From contig NC_056033.1 in the NCBI RefSeq assembly GCF_004379255.2, positions 39,086,719 through 39,150,718 of the forward strand: a DNA stretch of 64,000 nt, in the 5' to 3' direction. The stretch comes from Salvia splendens (Eukaryota > Streptophyta > Magnoliopsida > Lamiales > Lamiaceae). The notes under the pieces were generated by a model. That model was not told the origin of the DNA, ran no database searches, and saw only the letters and a program-made list of their open reading frames with translations. Positions 24,808 to 46,089 of the stretch are shown here, piece by piece; the stretch's first letter is position 1, and every line of letters starts with the position of its first letter. The position numbers were made by a program, and so were the translations under genes.

Positions 24808-27800
24808 ATGGACAGCTCCGGTAAGCGTCATCCTGTGTAATTTATGTTTGTATTTGATGAATGTTTAGTGTGGGTTTAGGCTGATTAAATTCGTGTTATT
24901 TGGTGATTAGTTTAGTTAATTCTCTGCCTGAGGATGATTGAGTTATATTCTGTGGTTTAATTTTTCTATGTAGTTATGTTTTTGTAAGGATTATTATGTT
25001 AAGTTATGAGTTTTTTAAACGAGGAGTTTGAATTTTGTTACCATTTTTTAGTTAAATTATTGCGAATTTTTGGTACTCGGAAGGTTGATGAATGGAGGTG
25101 GAAAAGGGGTGTAAAGTGCTGCTTCAGGGTACAAGGATGGATTTCCCTTTTTTAATTGAGATTGATTGATAGGATTTATTGTGCTCCAAAGATGAAAAAG
25201 TTATGAAGGAAAAGATGAAAAAGGAAAAACTAGTGGTTCTTAATTCTTGTAGTGGAAAATGAATTGAACTGATTTGGTGAGGTGATTGTTGTGGTAAATG
25301 TAGGGGGCCATCCGGAGGCAATGGTACCGCCAGTTGAGGGTGTAGCAGGAGGTGGGACAGCGTATGGTTGGGGTGAAAGTGGCATACAGGATTCAAATTT
25401 GTTGCGGACCTCCATTGATCCCCTGAAAGTTCATTCGTCAGAGTTAATTCATGCCTGGTGCATGCCAAGCACAGCAAATGTCGGCCCACAAGACATGCCT
25501 CGTACATTGGAGCCCGTAAGTTTGAACAAGATTTACCTTTAGAGCTAAGGATTAATTGTTGTTCTCCATTTGTAGTTTTTGTTGTTATATCCTTTAGATT
25601 GGTTGTGTGATTTGTATCCAGTGTGAGTTCATAGATTCAGGAGAATCTAACGTATGTGGGTGAATAGATTGAAGGCCATAAGATGTGCATGCAAATACTG
25701 TATTGCATCAACTATGAAGGGTATCTCTATCAAAATTGGTGCTTCTTTTGTTTTGTTCCATATTATTTGCATAATCTTAGGTGATTCCTACAAGGAACAC
25801 TTATTCTGCACAAATCAGCATATCTCCTTCTCTCTGACACTGTTTTCGTTGAAGATATCTCTTTTAGCAGCAAGAAATGAGAGGGAGAATTTCCAGATAG
25901 CTATACGTCCAAAAGTTTCTTGGGCTGGATCTACTGTAGCTGGAACCGTGCAGATGCAATGTACTGATCTGTGCTCCACTTCTGGTGATAGGTTTGTCTT
26001 TTAAATATAGTGCAAATTTTGTTCTCTTATATTATAAATTAGAAAATTGAGGAGGCTAATGTTTTTGGATACATCATACATGCAGATTGATAGTTGGTGA
26101 GTCGTTGAAAGTGAGGCGTGTTGTACCAATCTTGGGGGTTCCCGATGCCCTTGTGCCGCTTGAAGTACCCGTGTCTCAACTGAACCTTCTTCCTGGGTAC
26201 TGAACATATTGAAATTCATTCCGTCTGAAGTCTGAACTAAGTCTATGACCCTCAAAACATCTTGATATCCTTGCAGAGAAACAACGGCAGTCTATGTTTC
26301 AATCGATGTCCCGGAAATCCAGCCCCCTGGTCAGTATGACGGGGAATTCATAATTACTGCTACACGAGCTGACACACAGTAATAATCTGATTGTATTTCT
26401 TTGTAATTCATATAGTGTGAAATTTGTGCATATTCACTTAAGTTATCTGCTCTTCGTGATTCTGTGTTGTTACAGATCTACTGTACAGTCCCCAAACAAA
26501 GCTGAGAGGAATCACATGTACCAAGAATTATTAAATTGTCTTGATTTTCTGGAGCCAATTGATGGAAAGCCACTGGATGAAGTGGTGGGTTCCTTGGTTT
26601 TTTGTCAGCTGGGAGATTAATCTTGAATGTATATAGATGTTCCTGCAGGCTGCTAATAGATCAATTTCTTATTTAAATTATAGGCAGAGAGAGTGAAATG
26701 TGCATCTTCTTCTTTGAGAAAAGTGCTTGAAATGCCATCATTTTCGGATCTTTATCTAGATAATGGTTCAGGTGATATGATGGAGGAGGATGCCATTTCA
26801 AACTTTTCAATCCGAGTGAAGATGAGTTTAACAGTCTGGGATTTCGTTCTTCCAGTCACACCTTCTCTTCCAGCTGTTATTGGTGTATCCTTGTATTATG
26901 CTTTCTGCAAAAGCTAAATTGTTGTTTAGCTGATCATCTGTTCCAAGTGTAGTTGAATTATCTATTTGACAGTTTGTCAAAGTTGATCTCAGTAATCTCG
27001 TTCCCTTGGTTTCAGCATCTATTGAACAGATCTGGATCCTATGGTGCGAAATTCTACCGCATGTTCTGTTGTTACTGTTCCATCCGGACTAATAATATGC
27101 AATTCTCCACTTTGACAATCCTTACCCTTTTTACCCTTCGTCGTAATAGTTTCTATAAATTTATCTCGTACAAGGTGGCGGTGAATTCCTTAATGATAGA
27201 TAGATATCCGATACGGTGATTGAGGACCGGTTTGGTGTTGAGCATGGAAGTAGCCAGTGGTACGAGGCACTGGATGAGCATTTTCAGTGGCTGCTTCAAT
27301 ATAAAATCAGCCCATACTTTTGCAGATGGCGTGAAGGAATGCGCGTTCTGACTTACACCTGTCCATGGCCAGGTAACAAGAAGAAGTTTTAGGTCACTAT
27401 AATAAAGTGATAATGTACCTCTACAACAATTAAGTTATCTGTCGAGTATAATTGTAGCATCTGCATTTCACCGTTTACAAATATTTTATGAGGATATCAA
27501 AGTATGACTAATCCATTGTTACATTCCTGCTCTGTTTTCCACATTAAATTTCTCTGACTTTGGCATGCTGTATTCATGTCCTTGTTCGTGCAGCTGATCA
27601 TCCAAAATCAGACGAGTATCTGTCTAACCCCAGGCTTGCAGCATATGCTGTACCAGATAGTCCAGTAGTCTCCTGGTATATATTTAATTGCCCCTTGGCT
27701 AAGTGTATCCTGCTCTTTCTGTTTCTTAATTTGATTATTTCATATTTGCTTCTTAATGTGCGTTAGTGGCGATACAGCAAAGAACTTTCTGCAAAGAGAA

Positions 27801-30800
27801 GTGGAGCTATTACGAACCAAGAATCATTGGAGGAAGGCCTACTTCTATCTGTGGGATGAGGTGAGGACATGGGAGTGATATGTCTGAACATGCATATTTC
27901 TTGAAAAAAATTAGGAGATTTTTTTATGATATGTATTGATAGCAATAGCTGAAGGAAATAGGGTGTAACTGACTTCTGCTTATCTCATTCGTTGGGTAGA
28001 AATATACATACTTGGCAAGATGAAAAATGTGCTATTGTTCAATCATCCAGGATTAAACCTACCAAGTTCTAGCATACAAGAGCAATATATGTATTCAAAT
28101 ATTTTTGAATCTGATGACTTCTCTACCTTATAGAAACTATTCTTCCTCTGAAATAAATATTATAATATTACCCTGTAACTGATTGATGGCACGCCCTTCT
28201 TTCTTGTTTCTATCCCTCCAGCCACTCAACCTCGAGCATTATGAAGCTATTCGTAACATGGCAAGTGAGATCCAAGCTTACGCACCTGATGCCCGTATTA
28301 TGACAACTTATTATTGTGGTGAGTGTTTTCCTTTTAACTTGAGGAATTTGATATTTGACCTCCATGTGTGTATATCTGAACTTGATGTTGAACTTGGTGG
28401 AATGAATTTTTTTTTGAGCAAACTGGAACTGACTCGATCCTGCGGTGCCTGTGAGTTCATAAATATCAGTTTAAAAAAATTGATTGTCCTTGTATCCACC
28501 TACAAATATTTTTTGATGACTTATAGGTAACAGAAGAAATCTCACATGTGTGAATCCAGAGATTGAATAGCTTCTTCTTGACATTGCATCATGAACATCT
28601 ATTAGAACTACTTGACTACTATAATACAAAGTTAAGTAACTTCAGAGGTGCTTGGTAACGGAATGCAGTGGGGAATGGGATGCTGGTAGGAATGGAATGA
28701 CAAACCTTGGGTGATTCCTATGCTTGGTATGCACAAGATATACGAAAGAACGTAATCATGATTGTTGCATTATCATAGGATTGATATGTTACATGTAAAA
28801 TTGTCTGACATCTTTGTATAACAATATAGTAATTCAGTGGAATTGCATGGCCGCCTATCACATGTCTGGGCATATCTAGCTAGAACTGGAGATCATATAC
28901 CGCCTAATCTGAGAGAGTGTGTGTGTGTGTTCATAGATGTATGACTCGATATTATCTAAGGCTGTTGTCGAATCGTAAAATATATATATTGATAATTTTG
29001 TCAAAACAAAACTGTAGAAGGACTAGGAGGGCTACTAATACCATGGCTTCAGGAATGAATGGCTATTCCCACTTTTTTAGGTATGGTGATTCCTAAGAAA
29101 ATATTATACCCAACAAAATAAGTAGAATGGAGGTAGGAATGATCATTCTATCCCATCTTCCATTCCATCATACCAAGCACCTTCTTAGTGATTAAGGCAG
29201 CAGAACTGCATTACTGCATTTCATGTAGCACATTGCTTTATTATGAGGCTGCGGTGAACTGCTGTTCACAAAATCTGATCCCTTGGATGCCTTACTTCAA
29301 TCTTGAAGGAGGTATTTATGGAGAATTACAAAGAATCCTAACTGACAAAACATTCTGCAAGGTTAACCTAAAGATACCCTATACTGGAAATAATAATTAA
29401 ACCTAAAGATAGCAACTACCACTGAAACTGAGCTCCTACTGATAAGGACTTTGAATAAATCTACTAACAAATCAAATCTAAAAGATAACAGTGGCTATTC
29501 TTCAGAATGTTCCACTCTCATTTTTGTTTCTTGTTAACTCAGGTCCAAGTGATGCACCCTTAGCCTCAAATAACTTTGAATCTTTTCTTAAAGTTCCAGA
29601 GTTTCTTCGTCCTCACAATCAAATATATTGCACAAGGTACTAAATCTTTCAACCTCTCTCTTCTAGGTTTAGTTTTAAGCAAATCAGCTTAAGTGCATGT
29701 ATGGCTGCAACTGAATCTGAACCATTCATCTGAAGTTTCTATATCTTCTAAACTCCCAAAATGGAGAAATATGCATTTTATCTTCTCCATACAACTTCAT
29801 GTTTAAATTTAGACATGTGAACAAGTTATTGAAAATTATGGTAGAGTGGACTTGAGATTGCTGATTTTGACATCTTTTTTCAAAAACAGTATAGACTAGA
29901 GAACCATCATTTTCTCTTTCCCTTGCAGTGAATGGGTGATTGGAAATCGTGAAGATCTGGCAAAGGATATCATAGCAGAAATACAACCTGAAAATGGCGA
30001 GGTAATGCATTTTAAATGCCGAGGAGTTGGTTATGTTCTTCTATGGTCTTTTCCTAATATGTGTGTCTACGCCTTTACACAGGAGTGGTGGACTTATGTA
30101 TGCATGGGGCCGGCAGATCCTCATCCTAATTGGCATTTGGGGATGCGAGGCACCCAGCATCGTGCTGTAATGTGGCGAGTATGGAAAGAAGGTGGAACCG
30201 GTTTCCTCTACTGGGGGGCTAATTGCTATGAGAAGGCATCAGTTCCTAGTGCTGAGGTAACTTGATATGTTACAGGATATTAAGTTGATGTTCTGCCATG
30301 TCTTTTTTAATAATCTGCTGCATCTTTGACACTCTTCTTCATCCCTTTTCCAGATTAAGTTTAGGCGTGGCCTCCCTCCAGGTGATGGAGTCTTATATTA
30401 CCCTGGTCAAGTCTTCTCGTCCTCAGCTGAACCCGTTGCCTCTTTACGACTTGAGCGGCTTTTAAGTGGTTTGCAGGTAACTTTGATGAGAATTCCGTAT
30501 ATTTTCCTGTTTGGCATTGGCATTGTGCTTGCGTGTTTTGTGAAGTTCAAAACCAATAAAGATGAAAAGATTTTGTGAACCTTGTTTGTGACCATACAAT
30601 TCAGATCCTTCCATTCCATTAATTCAGTCAAAGTTCACTTTTGTTTATGGTTTTTGATGCACGTTCGTTCCATATATATTCATCGTATTCTGTAATTGAG
30701 TCTGTTTGGCATGGTGCAGGACATTGAGTACCTGAAACTCTACTCTTCGAGATTTGGGCGAGAAGAAGGGCTTCAGCTGTTGGAGAAAACAGGCATGTAT

Positions 30801-30893
30801 TTAGGTCCAGAGAGGTATACCAATGAGCACATGCCAATCGATGTGATGAGGGGCGAAGTTTTCAGGACATGCCGCTCTGATAGTAACTTCTAA
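24808..30893 (+). CDS. GH123/DUF4091-like protein
   Basis: Sixteen exons: 24808–24820, 25304–25515, 25855–25991, 26086–26196, 26277–26378, 26476–26584, 26684–26884, 27204–27372, 27594–27675, 27767–27860, 28222–28318, 29543–29636, 29929–30001, 30083–30256, 30354–30476 and 30720–30893. All phases fit and give 654 residues. The N-terminal half is a beta-rich region (ISLLAARNERENFQIAIRPK, LKVRRVVPILGVPDALVPLE). The C-terminal half has the DUF4091 signatures VIEDRFGVEHGSSQWYEAL, AYFYLWDEPLN, MASEIQAYAPDARIMTTYYCG, WWTYVCMGPADPHPNWHLGM, QHRAVMWRVWKEG, GFLYWGANCYE and PGDGVLYYPG. The DE of YLWDEP is where GH123 enzymes have their acid pair. GH123 acts on N-acetylgalactosaminides in bacteria; the plant substrate is not known to me. 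Exon 1 is only 13 bp. The intron after 28318 holds a 537-bp inverted-repeat element. Confidence 0.88.
28646..29182. mobile_element. Inverted-repeat (MITE-like) element in an intron of the GH123-like gene
   Basis: AGGTGCTTGGTAACGGAATG at the left is matched by the complement of the right end, AGGTGCTTGGTATGATGGAA, and similarity continues inward (GGGAATGGGATG against GAAGATGGGATAG). It has a (GT)n run inside and no coding. I could not define a clear target duplication, so the superfamily is open. Confidence 0.65.
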
Positions 30894-31289
30894 ATTCTGT
30901 AGCATCTTTCTGTCATAGAGGAGAATACTTTTTTGTTCCATCTTATGTTTATTCAGATTCTGAATCTTACTCTACCTTTTTGTTTCATCTTATGTTTTTT
31001 TAGATTCTGAATCTTAAACTTTTAGTATGGAGTTGGAGAGAGTATATTTTACTTTGATCTTTGATAGTAAGCCACCTTAGTTTAGTTTTTGGAGTCTTCA
31101 GTAGCAACCACGTCTTTATCACACGTAATGCTTATGTCTAATGGTGCATAAATACATAAGTTAGTATTTTGAGAACACATAGTCAGATTGATTTGGAAAA
31201 TTATAGTAAAAGACATATCTGCATAGTACCCCGTTTTAAATCCAAAATAGTAAATCATATTTTGTTGTTTATTCATCATAAATAATGTA

Positions 31290-31491
31290 CTCCCTCCGTC
31301 TCATTAAATATGCAACATTTGTTTTTCGGCACGGGATTTTATGTAGTGTTGTTTTATGAGTTAATGAAGAGAGGGTAAAGTAAGAGAGAAGAAAAAGTAG
31401 AGAGACTGTTGTTTCCATTTTTAGAAACATTTTATTTTTAATGGGACAAACCAAAAAGAAAAACGTTTCATTTCTAATGGGACAGAGGGAG
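31290..31491. mobile_element. Stowaway-like MITE
   Basis: Ends CTCCCTCCGTCTCATTAAA and the complement CTCCCTCTGTCCCATTAGA are inverted, flanked by TA at 31288–31289 and 31492–31493. It is about 202 bp. Confidence 0.8.
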
Positions 31492-32077
31492 TACTATATT
31501 AGTATAAAAAATGAATCGAATTATTAGTAATGTAAATGAAATGAATTATATGACTATGACATACAAATCAAGATTTTAACAAATAGAACTAAAACCAAGT
31601 TCTTCATGTATTTTATTTCTAGTACCAAGATTTCATGCTAGGATTGAGTGGATTTGGAGCACAAGTCTTTGTACAATATCATATGATAACGCCACATCTC
31701 ATCATCAACTTATAATATGCTCATTTGGAGCTCCAAACAGCAGAGTAATCAAGAAATACATAAAACATTTAGGGTCATTTTACTTGAAAATATTTAGGGT
31801 CATTTTACTTTAGTATGTTCCTTTAAATTAGAAATTTTCTATTATAAGAAACTTTTTTTCTCTAATGAAATGAGATTTATTCTCTATTAATAATATTTAA
31901 ATCACAATTTTTTATAATCTCTCTTAGTACTTACTAATTTTTGGAATAAAACTTGTTACGTCCCCAAAATCTCTATTTTTATGGATGGGAGGGAGTATTA
32001 TTTTGTCTTGTATCGTGATCTTATCATTGGCAAATGATTATAAATACTTAAATTGTTATTTTGAGACTATGTAATTA

Positions 32078-32299
32078 CTACCTTCGTTCCCTAATAAGAG
32101 TCATATTTAGTTTCCGAATGGATTTTAAGAATGTATGGAAAAGCGGGTTTAATAAGTTAGTGAAATATGAGTCTCATTTATACATATTAATTTTATAATA
32201 AAATGTGAATGAAATAAGTTGATGGAATATGGGCTTACTTGACATTTATTGGAAATAGTGAAATCAGACTTCTAATGGGAGTCGGAAATGGCAAAAGAG
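32078..32299. mobile_element. Diverged Stowaway-like MITE
   Basis: The left end CTACCTTCGTTCCCTAATAAG and the complement of the right end, CTCTTTTGCCATTTCCGACTC, are only loosely inverted, but inner blocks match (CCCTAATAAGAGTC against GACTCCCATTAGAAGTC). TA flanks both ends. Confidence 0.5.
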
Positions 32300-32314
32300 T
32301 ACTAGTAAAACATA

Positions 32315-32528
32315 CTCCCTCCGTCCCATAAGAATATACACTATTTCCTTTATAGTTCGTCCCATAAGAATATGCATTTTGGAAACTTTTATTTTAACAA
32401 GGTGTGACCCATTCTCCACTATCAATACTTTAATTACTTTTTCTCTCTACATCTCTCTTTTACTTTACTAATTTATCATTAAAATTCGTACCAAATACAA
32501 AGTATATATTTTTTGGGGGCGGAGGGAG
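32315..32528. mobile_element. Stowaway-like MITE
   Basis: Ends CTCCCTCCGTCCCATAAG and GGGGGCGGAGGGAG are inverted, with TA at 32313–32314 and 32529–32530. It is 214 bp and non-coding. Confidence 0.8.
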
Positions 32529-32990
32529 TATATTGTTGGTTATTCATCATAAATAAAAGTATTTAGTTATTTAATAAATTATTACTAGTAAATGATTCGA
32601 ATTATATCTGGTCAACAATTTTATTAATTTTCAATTAAAACACTCTAAAGTTAATGAAATAAATATTGACATTTTTAAGCTTAGCTTGACTTGGTTGTTT
32701 TTAAAAAAATACTGCTCTCATCCACCAAAAATAATTTTTCAGTAGACGATAATTTTAATAAAATTTGTAAAGTATGAGAAGAAAACGAGAAATGGATAAA
32801 GTAATAGAAAAAAAATGATAAATTAGGTAATAAATTAAAATAATTTTTTTTATTTTAAACTTAGGATATTAGTTAAACTAAATGAAAATAGTAGGAGTAT
32901 CAGACAATTTTGTCAAATCAAAAGGCTAATTTAAAACAGCAGACGAAGACAGTGAAAATCCCCAATTTTAAAATCAAACCCTAAACAGAT

Positions 32991-33892
32991 TCATAGCACC
33001 ACCGCGTGCTGAATTCGCGGTTTAACTCGCCAACAGCTGACAGAAGCAACAGTAGCCGTCGCTGCCTCCGTTTTACACAAGGCTTAACTCAATCAGGAAT
33101 CATCACCTCTGCAGACTTACATGCTCACTCGGCCATAAGCATCAGTCGTAACCAATTGTATTCCCTGTTCCTTTTTCTATTTCTTATTTATCATTTCAGA
33201 AATTATGTGAGCATGTGTTGGGAATTATGAGTAGGAAATGGGGGGGTTTTATGTCATAGGTGTTCGAGGATGGAATTGATCCCAAATTTGAATTGTACTG
33301 TTTTGGTGCAATAGGTGAATATTTGTGAAGCATGGAAATTTGTTATTATGCTCCAAATCCACTCAACCCTATTGTGAAGAACTCGGTTTTTGTTTTATTT
33401 GTTAAAATCTTGATTTGTATGTCATACGTGAGGGAAAACTCTTGTAAATTGTGATTGGATGCAGAACTTATTTCCTAAGGGAAGTTCTTGAGGTTGATAA
33501 ATGAAATATATTTCTCTATGGAAGAAACTTGAATGTGGAAAAGTATCGAATCCAACTGCTTGGAACTTGCAGGAAACTACGAAGCAAATGTGTTTGGATG
33601 AATCTTGAGTTCATGAATTTGTGCATATAACATGAGATTTTTAGTTCAAAATGTTTGAGGCTAAATATGAGAGTGAAAGAATGTACCAATAAGTGTGTTA
33701 TCACCGTTGTTAACAGCTAGAAAATTGGATTTTCAGTCATCCTTCTCATTGAACCATTTGGCCTTTGGCAGAGGAAATTGAACTCGCAAGTAATTAGCAG
33801 CCAATAACTAATCCCTACATATTACTTTATAGGGTGTATATTGGAAATTAGTTTCTGTAGCAGATTGATTCTTCTTTAAACGTTGGGTGATA
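32991..33892 (+). other. Probable 5'UTR and leader intron of the SICKLE-like gene
   Basis: No coding sequence is supported. The open frame at 33006–33230 is followed by AT-rich sequence with TTTCAG and GTAG sites, and the conserved protein start is only at 33893. I read this as leader exon(s) plus intron; exact borders cannot be set. Confidence 0.4.
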
Positions 33893-35351
33893 ATGGAGGA
33901 GTCTCAGAAAAGAAGGGAAAGGCTGAAGGCAATGCGAATTGAAGCTGCTGATACAACAGTTGCAAACACTGATAGATCATTGGCATCTGGTGGCCTTGCA
34001 AACCCTCTTGTTGAAGGAGAAAGCACTTCTGTTCCAACTCAATATTTTACTCCAAGATTTGATTATTACACTGACCCTATGGCAGCATTCTCTGGAAGTA
34101 GGAGAGATAACATCACTCCTCAGGTCTCACATGGACGCCCCTCAGGTCTCACATGATCCCGATTTATTTTTACATATATTCTCCTTATTTTTATTTTCTA
34201 ATGATATTAATATCGATCTTGTTTTGAAATGAGCTTATGTTTGCTTTTGATGTTTATTATTCAACACTTTTGATGTGCTCCATTGCAATTAGTAGAGTTG
34301 ATACTAGTTTGATTTATTCTTCTGTGTATTTGCGGAAATTGGAAATTGCTTTGTGTTGTAAGTTTTATGTAGCTATAGTGAAATCCTTGCCAAGAGAAAG
34401 TTCTGGTGTTTGAATTCTCGAGTTGATTTTTGTATGCATATGCTTCTTTTTATTGAATGCTTGTTTATGTTATCAACAGGACCTGCACATCAACATATGC
34501 CTCCTGGACCCATGTATCGAAGTACGGCTCAAAACCAATCATATCAAACTCCAGGTGTCAACTATCCTGGTCAAAGAGGTGGACCACAAGGTAATCCTCC
34601 AACTTCCTGGGGTGGACCGATGGAATTCGTAGGTAGACCACAAGGTAATCCTCCAAATGTCCGGGGTGGACCGATGGAATTTGCAGGACCACCACAAGGT
34701 AATCCTCCAAATGCCTGGCGTGGACCGATGGAATTTGCAGGTAGACCACGAGGTAATCCTCCAAATGCGTGGGGTGGACCAATGGAATTTGCAGGTAGAC
34801 CACGAGGTAATCCTCCGAATGCCCGGGGTGGACCAGGCATTGCGCTTAACTATGCGAGCCCACCAAACATGTCAAGAGGTGGTCATTTCAGCAATCCTAG
34901 CTTTGGACAGGAGGACCATCCTTATTATGGTAGAGGCAGAGGTCAGAACTACTACAGTAGTCCCCATGCATCAGGGCATGGAGGCAGCAGGCATCCTGAG
35001 TCTGGTAGAGGCAGGGGTCGATCATTTGGTAATAGCGCAACTCCAGGTTCAAGAATGAGTGGCGGGAGAGGAGGGTCACGTGAATCTGTTTCAGCTGAAG
35101 TGCGACCGGATTTGTATTACATCAAGGAAATGGTAGAAGATCCATGGAAGATGTTGGATCCTGTTAAAAGAAAGGATACTCCTGCCCCAGAGAATAAGTC
35201 CTGGCTTCCTAAATCCATCACTATGAAAAAAGCTAAAGTTTCTAGTGAAGTTCCACAGACGTCAATTTCTCAGCAAAGCCTAGCTCAATACCTGGCTTCC
35301 TCATTCGGTGACTCAACTGACGAGCCTGTTCACAGCGAGCCGAGTACATGA
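33893..35351 (+). CDS. SIC: SICKLE-like Pro/Gly-rich nuclear protein
   Basis: Two coding exons, 33893–34145 and 34480–35351, give 374 residues. The start MEESQKRRERLKAMRIEAA matches the conserved N-terminus of plant SICKLE proteins as I remember it. The C-terminus has RPDLYYIKEMVEDPWKML and SLAQYLASSFGDS, also family motifs. Between them lie five 18-residue Pro/Gly repeats (34578–34847) and an RGRG/GGRGG-rich region typical of RNA-associated proteins. SICKLE in Arabidopsis is a nuclear factor that acts in microRNA biogenesis and splicing, including intron lariat handling. The exon 1 donor is the second of two copies 23 bp apart, and only that one keeps the frame. The SIC name rests on end motifs, so moderate certainty. 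Confidence 0.75.
34578..34847 (+). repeat. Five 54-bp coding repeats in the SICKLE-like gene
   Basis: Each unit encodes 18 residues on the pattern G(R/G/P)P(Q/R)GNPPN.(W/R)GGPMEF(A/V). The fifth unit decays after RGGP. Nucleotide identity between units is high, so copy number may vary between individuals. Confidence 0.9.
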
Positions 35352-36297
35352 AAGGTTGGCCTTTTGGAGCTGAGTCCTAAAGTAATTGGTAATAAGCCCT
35401 TTTCTACCTATCAGTTTACAACTAAATTCCTCGGAAACAAACAGAAACTATGTAACCATCAGTTTTCTGATGTTTTTTATTTTATTTTTAGTTAGTTGTT
35501 GATTCTTTGATGTCTGATTTTGATGAAAGAATCTTTTTGTAGAAGTATCCAAATTTTGTTTGAAATCAATGATATATGATGCAAGAAAATCAAACTTCTC
35601 TTTACATTCTATTTAAAAAATCACTCGGCAAGTGAAGTCGTCCCACTGCTCATTAATAATGACCAGATCTGATTGCAATATTTTTAGTTTCAAAAATGAG
35701 AGGCATGAGTCTGGTCGCGAGTGCAGTGGCGCTTCTTGGGCACATGCCAGTGTGCTCCACTGCCAGAGCACAGGTTGCGGACTTTGAACACGGTGTGCTC
35801 AAAGCCTGCCATATGGCATTGTTTGTTTACTATTTTCACATATATCAGATTTTTTATTAAACGATTAGTGTAAATGCTCAAAAGCATGTGAATAGTGTAA
35901 GTGCTTATCCTTTTAGTGTTATGGATGCCCTACTACTTTTAGTAGTAGTACAATTTTAAGCAATGTTGGTTCAAAGCTAGCAAAAATTCGTCCATCGCAC
36001 TTCCAGTACATTACCAACAAAGGTGGAGCAACAGTACACAACATACTAGTAGAACTTAATAACTTGAAAATGACAATCTTCTAAAATAAGTTAAAAATGA
36101 TTAATTATGACCGTAAGTTGCTGTTTCATACAAGAGATGGGAGGATGCAGAAATAAAAAGATGTGAAATGGATTGAATATATGTACAGCTAAAATGCTAC
36201 TAAACATCGCATCCCTCTTCTCTATTTCAACTAACAACAATTTTTCAGGTCTACATGTAGCTGCTACTTCCAACTGGACTCGAACCATATTGAAAAA
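35352..36297. other. Convergent 3' flanks of the SICKLE-like gene (+) and the IRE-like kinase (−)
   Basis: No gene is supported. A GC-richer patch at about 35710–35820 with repeated GTGCTC/GAGCAC words stands out against AT-rich surroundings; its nature is unclear. Confidence 0.55.
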
Positions 36298-45631
<9,334 letters not shown>

Positions 45632-45657
45632 GTCTAACTGAGGAGAGAGAAAGCGTA

Positions 45658-45658
45658 C

Positions 45659-45698
<40 letters not shown>

Positions 45699-45703
45699 GA
45701 AGA
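45658..45703. repeat. (TGA/TCA)n microsatellite in the kinase 5'UTR
   Basis: About a dozen TGA/TGG-type triplets on the plus strand lie 27–72 bp before the start codon. On the minus strand they would read as a Ser run in frame with the kinase, but no ATG precedes them, so they are leader sequence. Confidence 0.75.
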
Positions 45704-45774
45704 AGAAATATGGTTTGGAGTGCGCGAAAGGGCCAACTGATCTGAACTTTCAAAACAAGTTCATACAACGATAA

Positions 45775-46089
45775 GGGTGTCCACTATAAGGTGGACACGC
45801 CCAATAGCCTCGCCCCAGTTTTTTGTCCATAGCCCCAGTTTTTTGTCCATAGCCCCAAAATTCTATTTCCGCCACTATAGTGGACACCTCCAATAACCCC
45901 CAAATTCCAAATACAAAATGCTATTTTTCCATAGCCGCGTCCTCGCCCCGAACGCGGCTATCCCGTGTCCGCCGCCCCCATCGCCCCAAAAAGTTGTCCG
46001 CCCACCTTTCCCACTATAGCCGCCCGCCCACCGCCGCCCACCCGCCCCAGACGCGGCTATAGCCGCGTCCACCCCCATAGTGGACGCTC
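45775..46089. mobile_element. Harbinger-like MITE just upstream of the IRE-like kinase
   Basis: Inverted ends GGGTGTCCACTATA and the complement GAGCGTCCACTATG are flanked by TAA at 45772–45774 and 46090–46092. It is 315 bp, unusually GC-rich for this window (CCGCCGCCC blocks), with a 22-bp internal duplication (CCCCAGTTTTTTGTCCATAG) at 45812–45855. It sits 144 bp before the kinase ATG, in its promoter or leader. Confidence 0.8.

Larger units (their letters stand above)
30894..32990. other. Intergenic MITE cluster
   Basis: No gene is supported. Three or four Stowaway-like elements lie within 1.3 kb (listed separately). A further TGGGAGGGAGTATT end at 31985–31998 suggests a decayed one starting near 31820. 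The remainder is AT-rich and includes the SICKLE promoter. Confidence 0.65.

Noticed and set aside
26953..27219. Open frame between exons 7 and 8 of the GH123-like gene
   Set aside because: Inside an intron fixed by conserved flanking protein sequence; no similarity.
45632..45736. Poly-Ser N-terminal extension of the IRE-like kinase
   Set aside because: The frame is open but starts at TTG, not ATG; the Ser codons are a microsatellite in the leader.
45880..46062. Pro/Ser-rich frame upstream of the kinase
   Set aside because: Lies wholly inside the GC-rich MITE.
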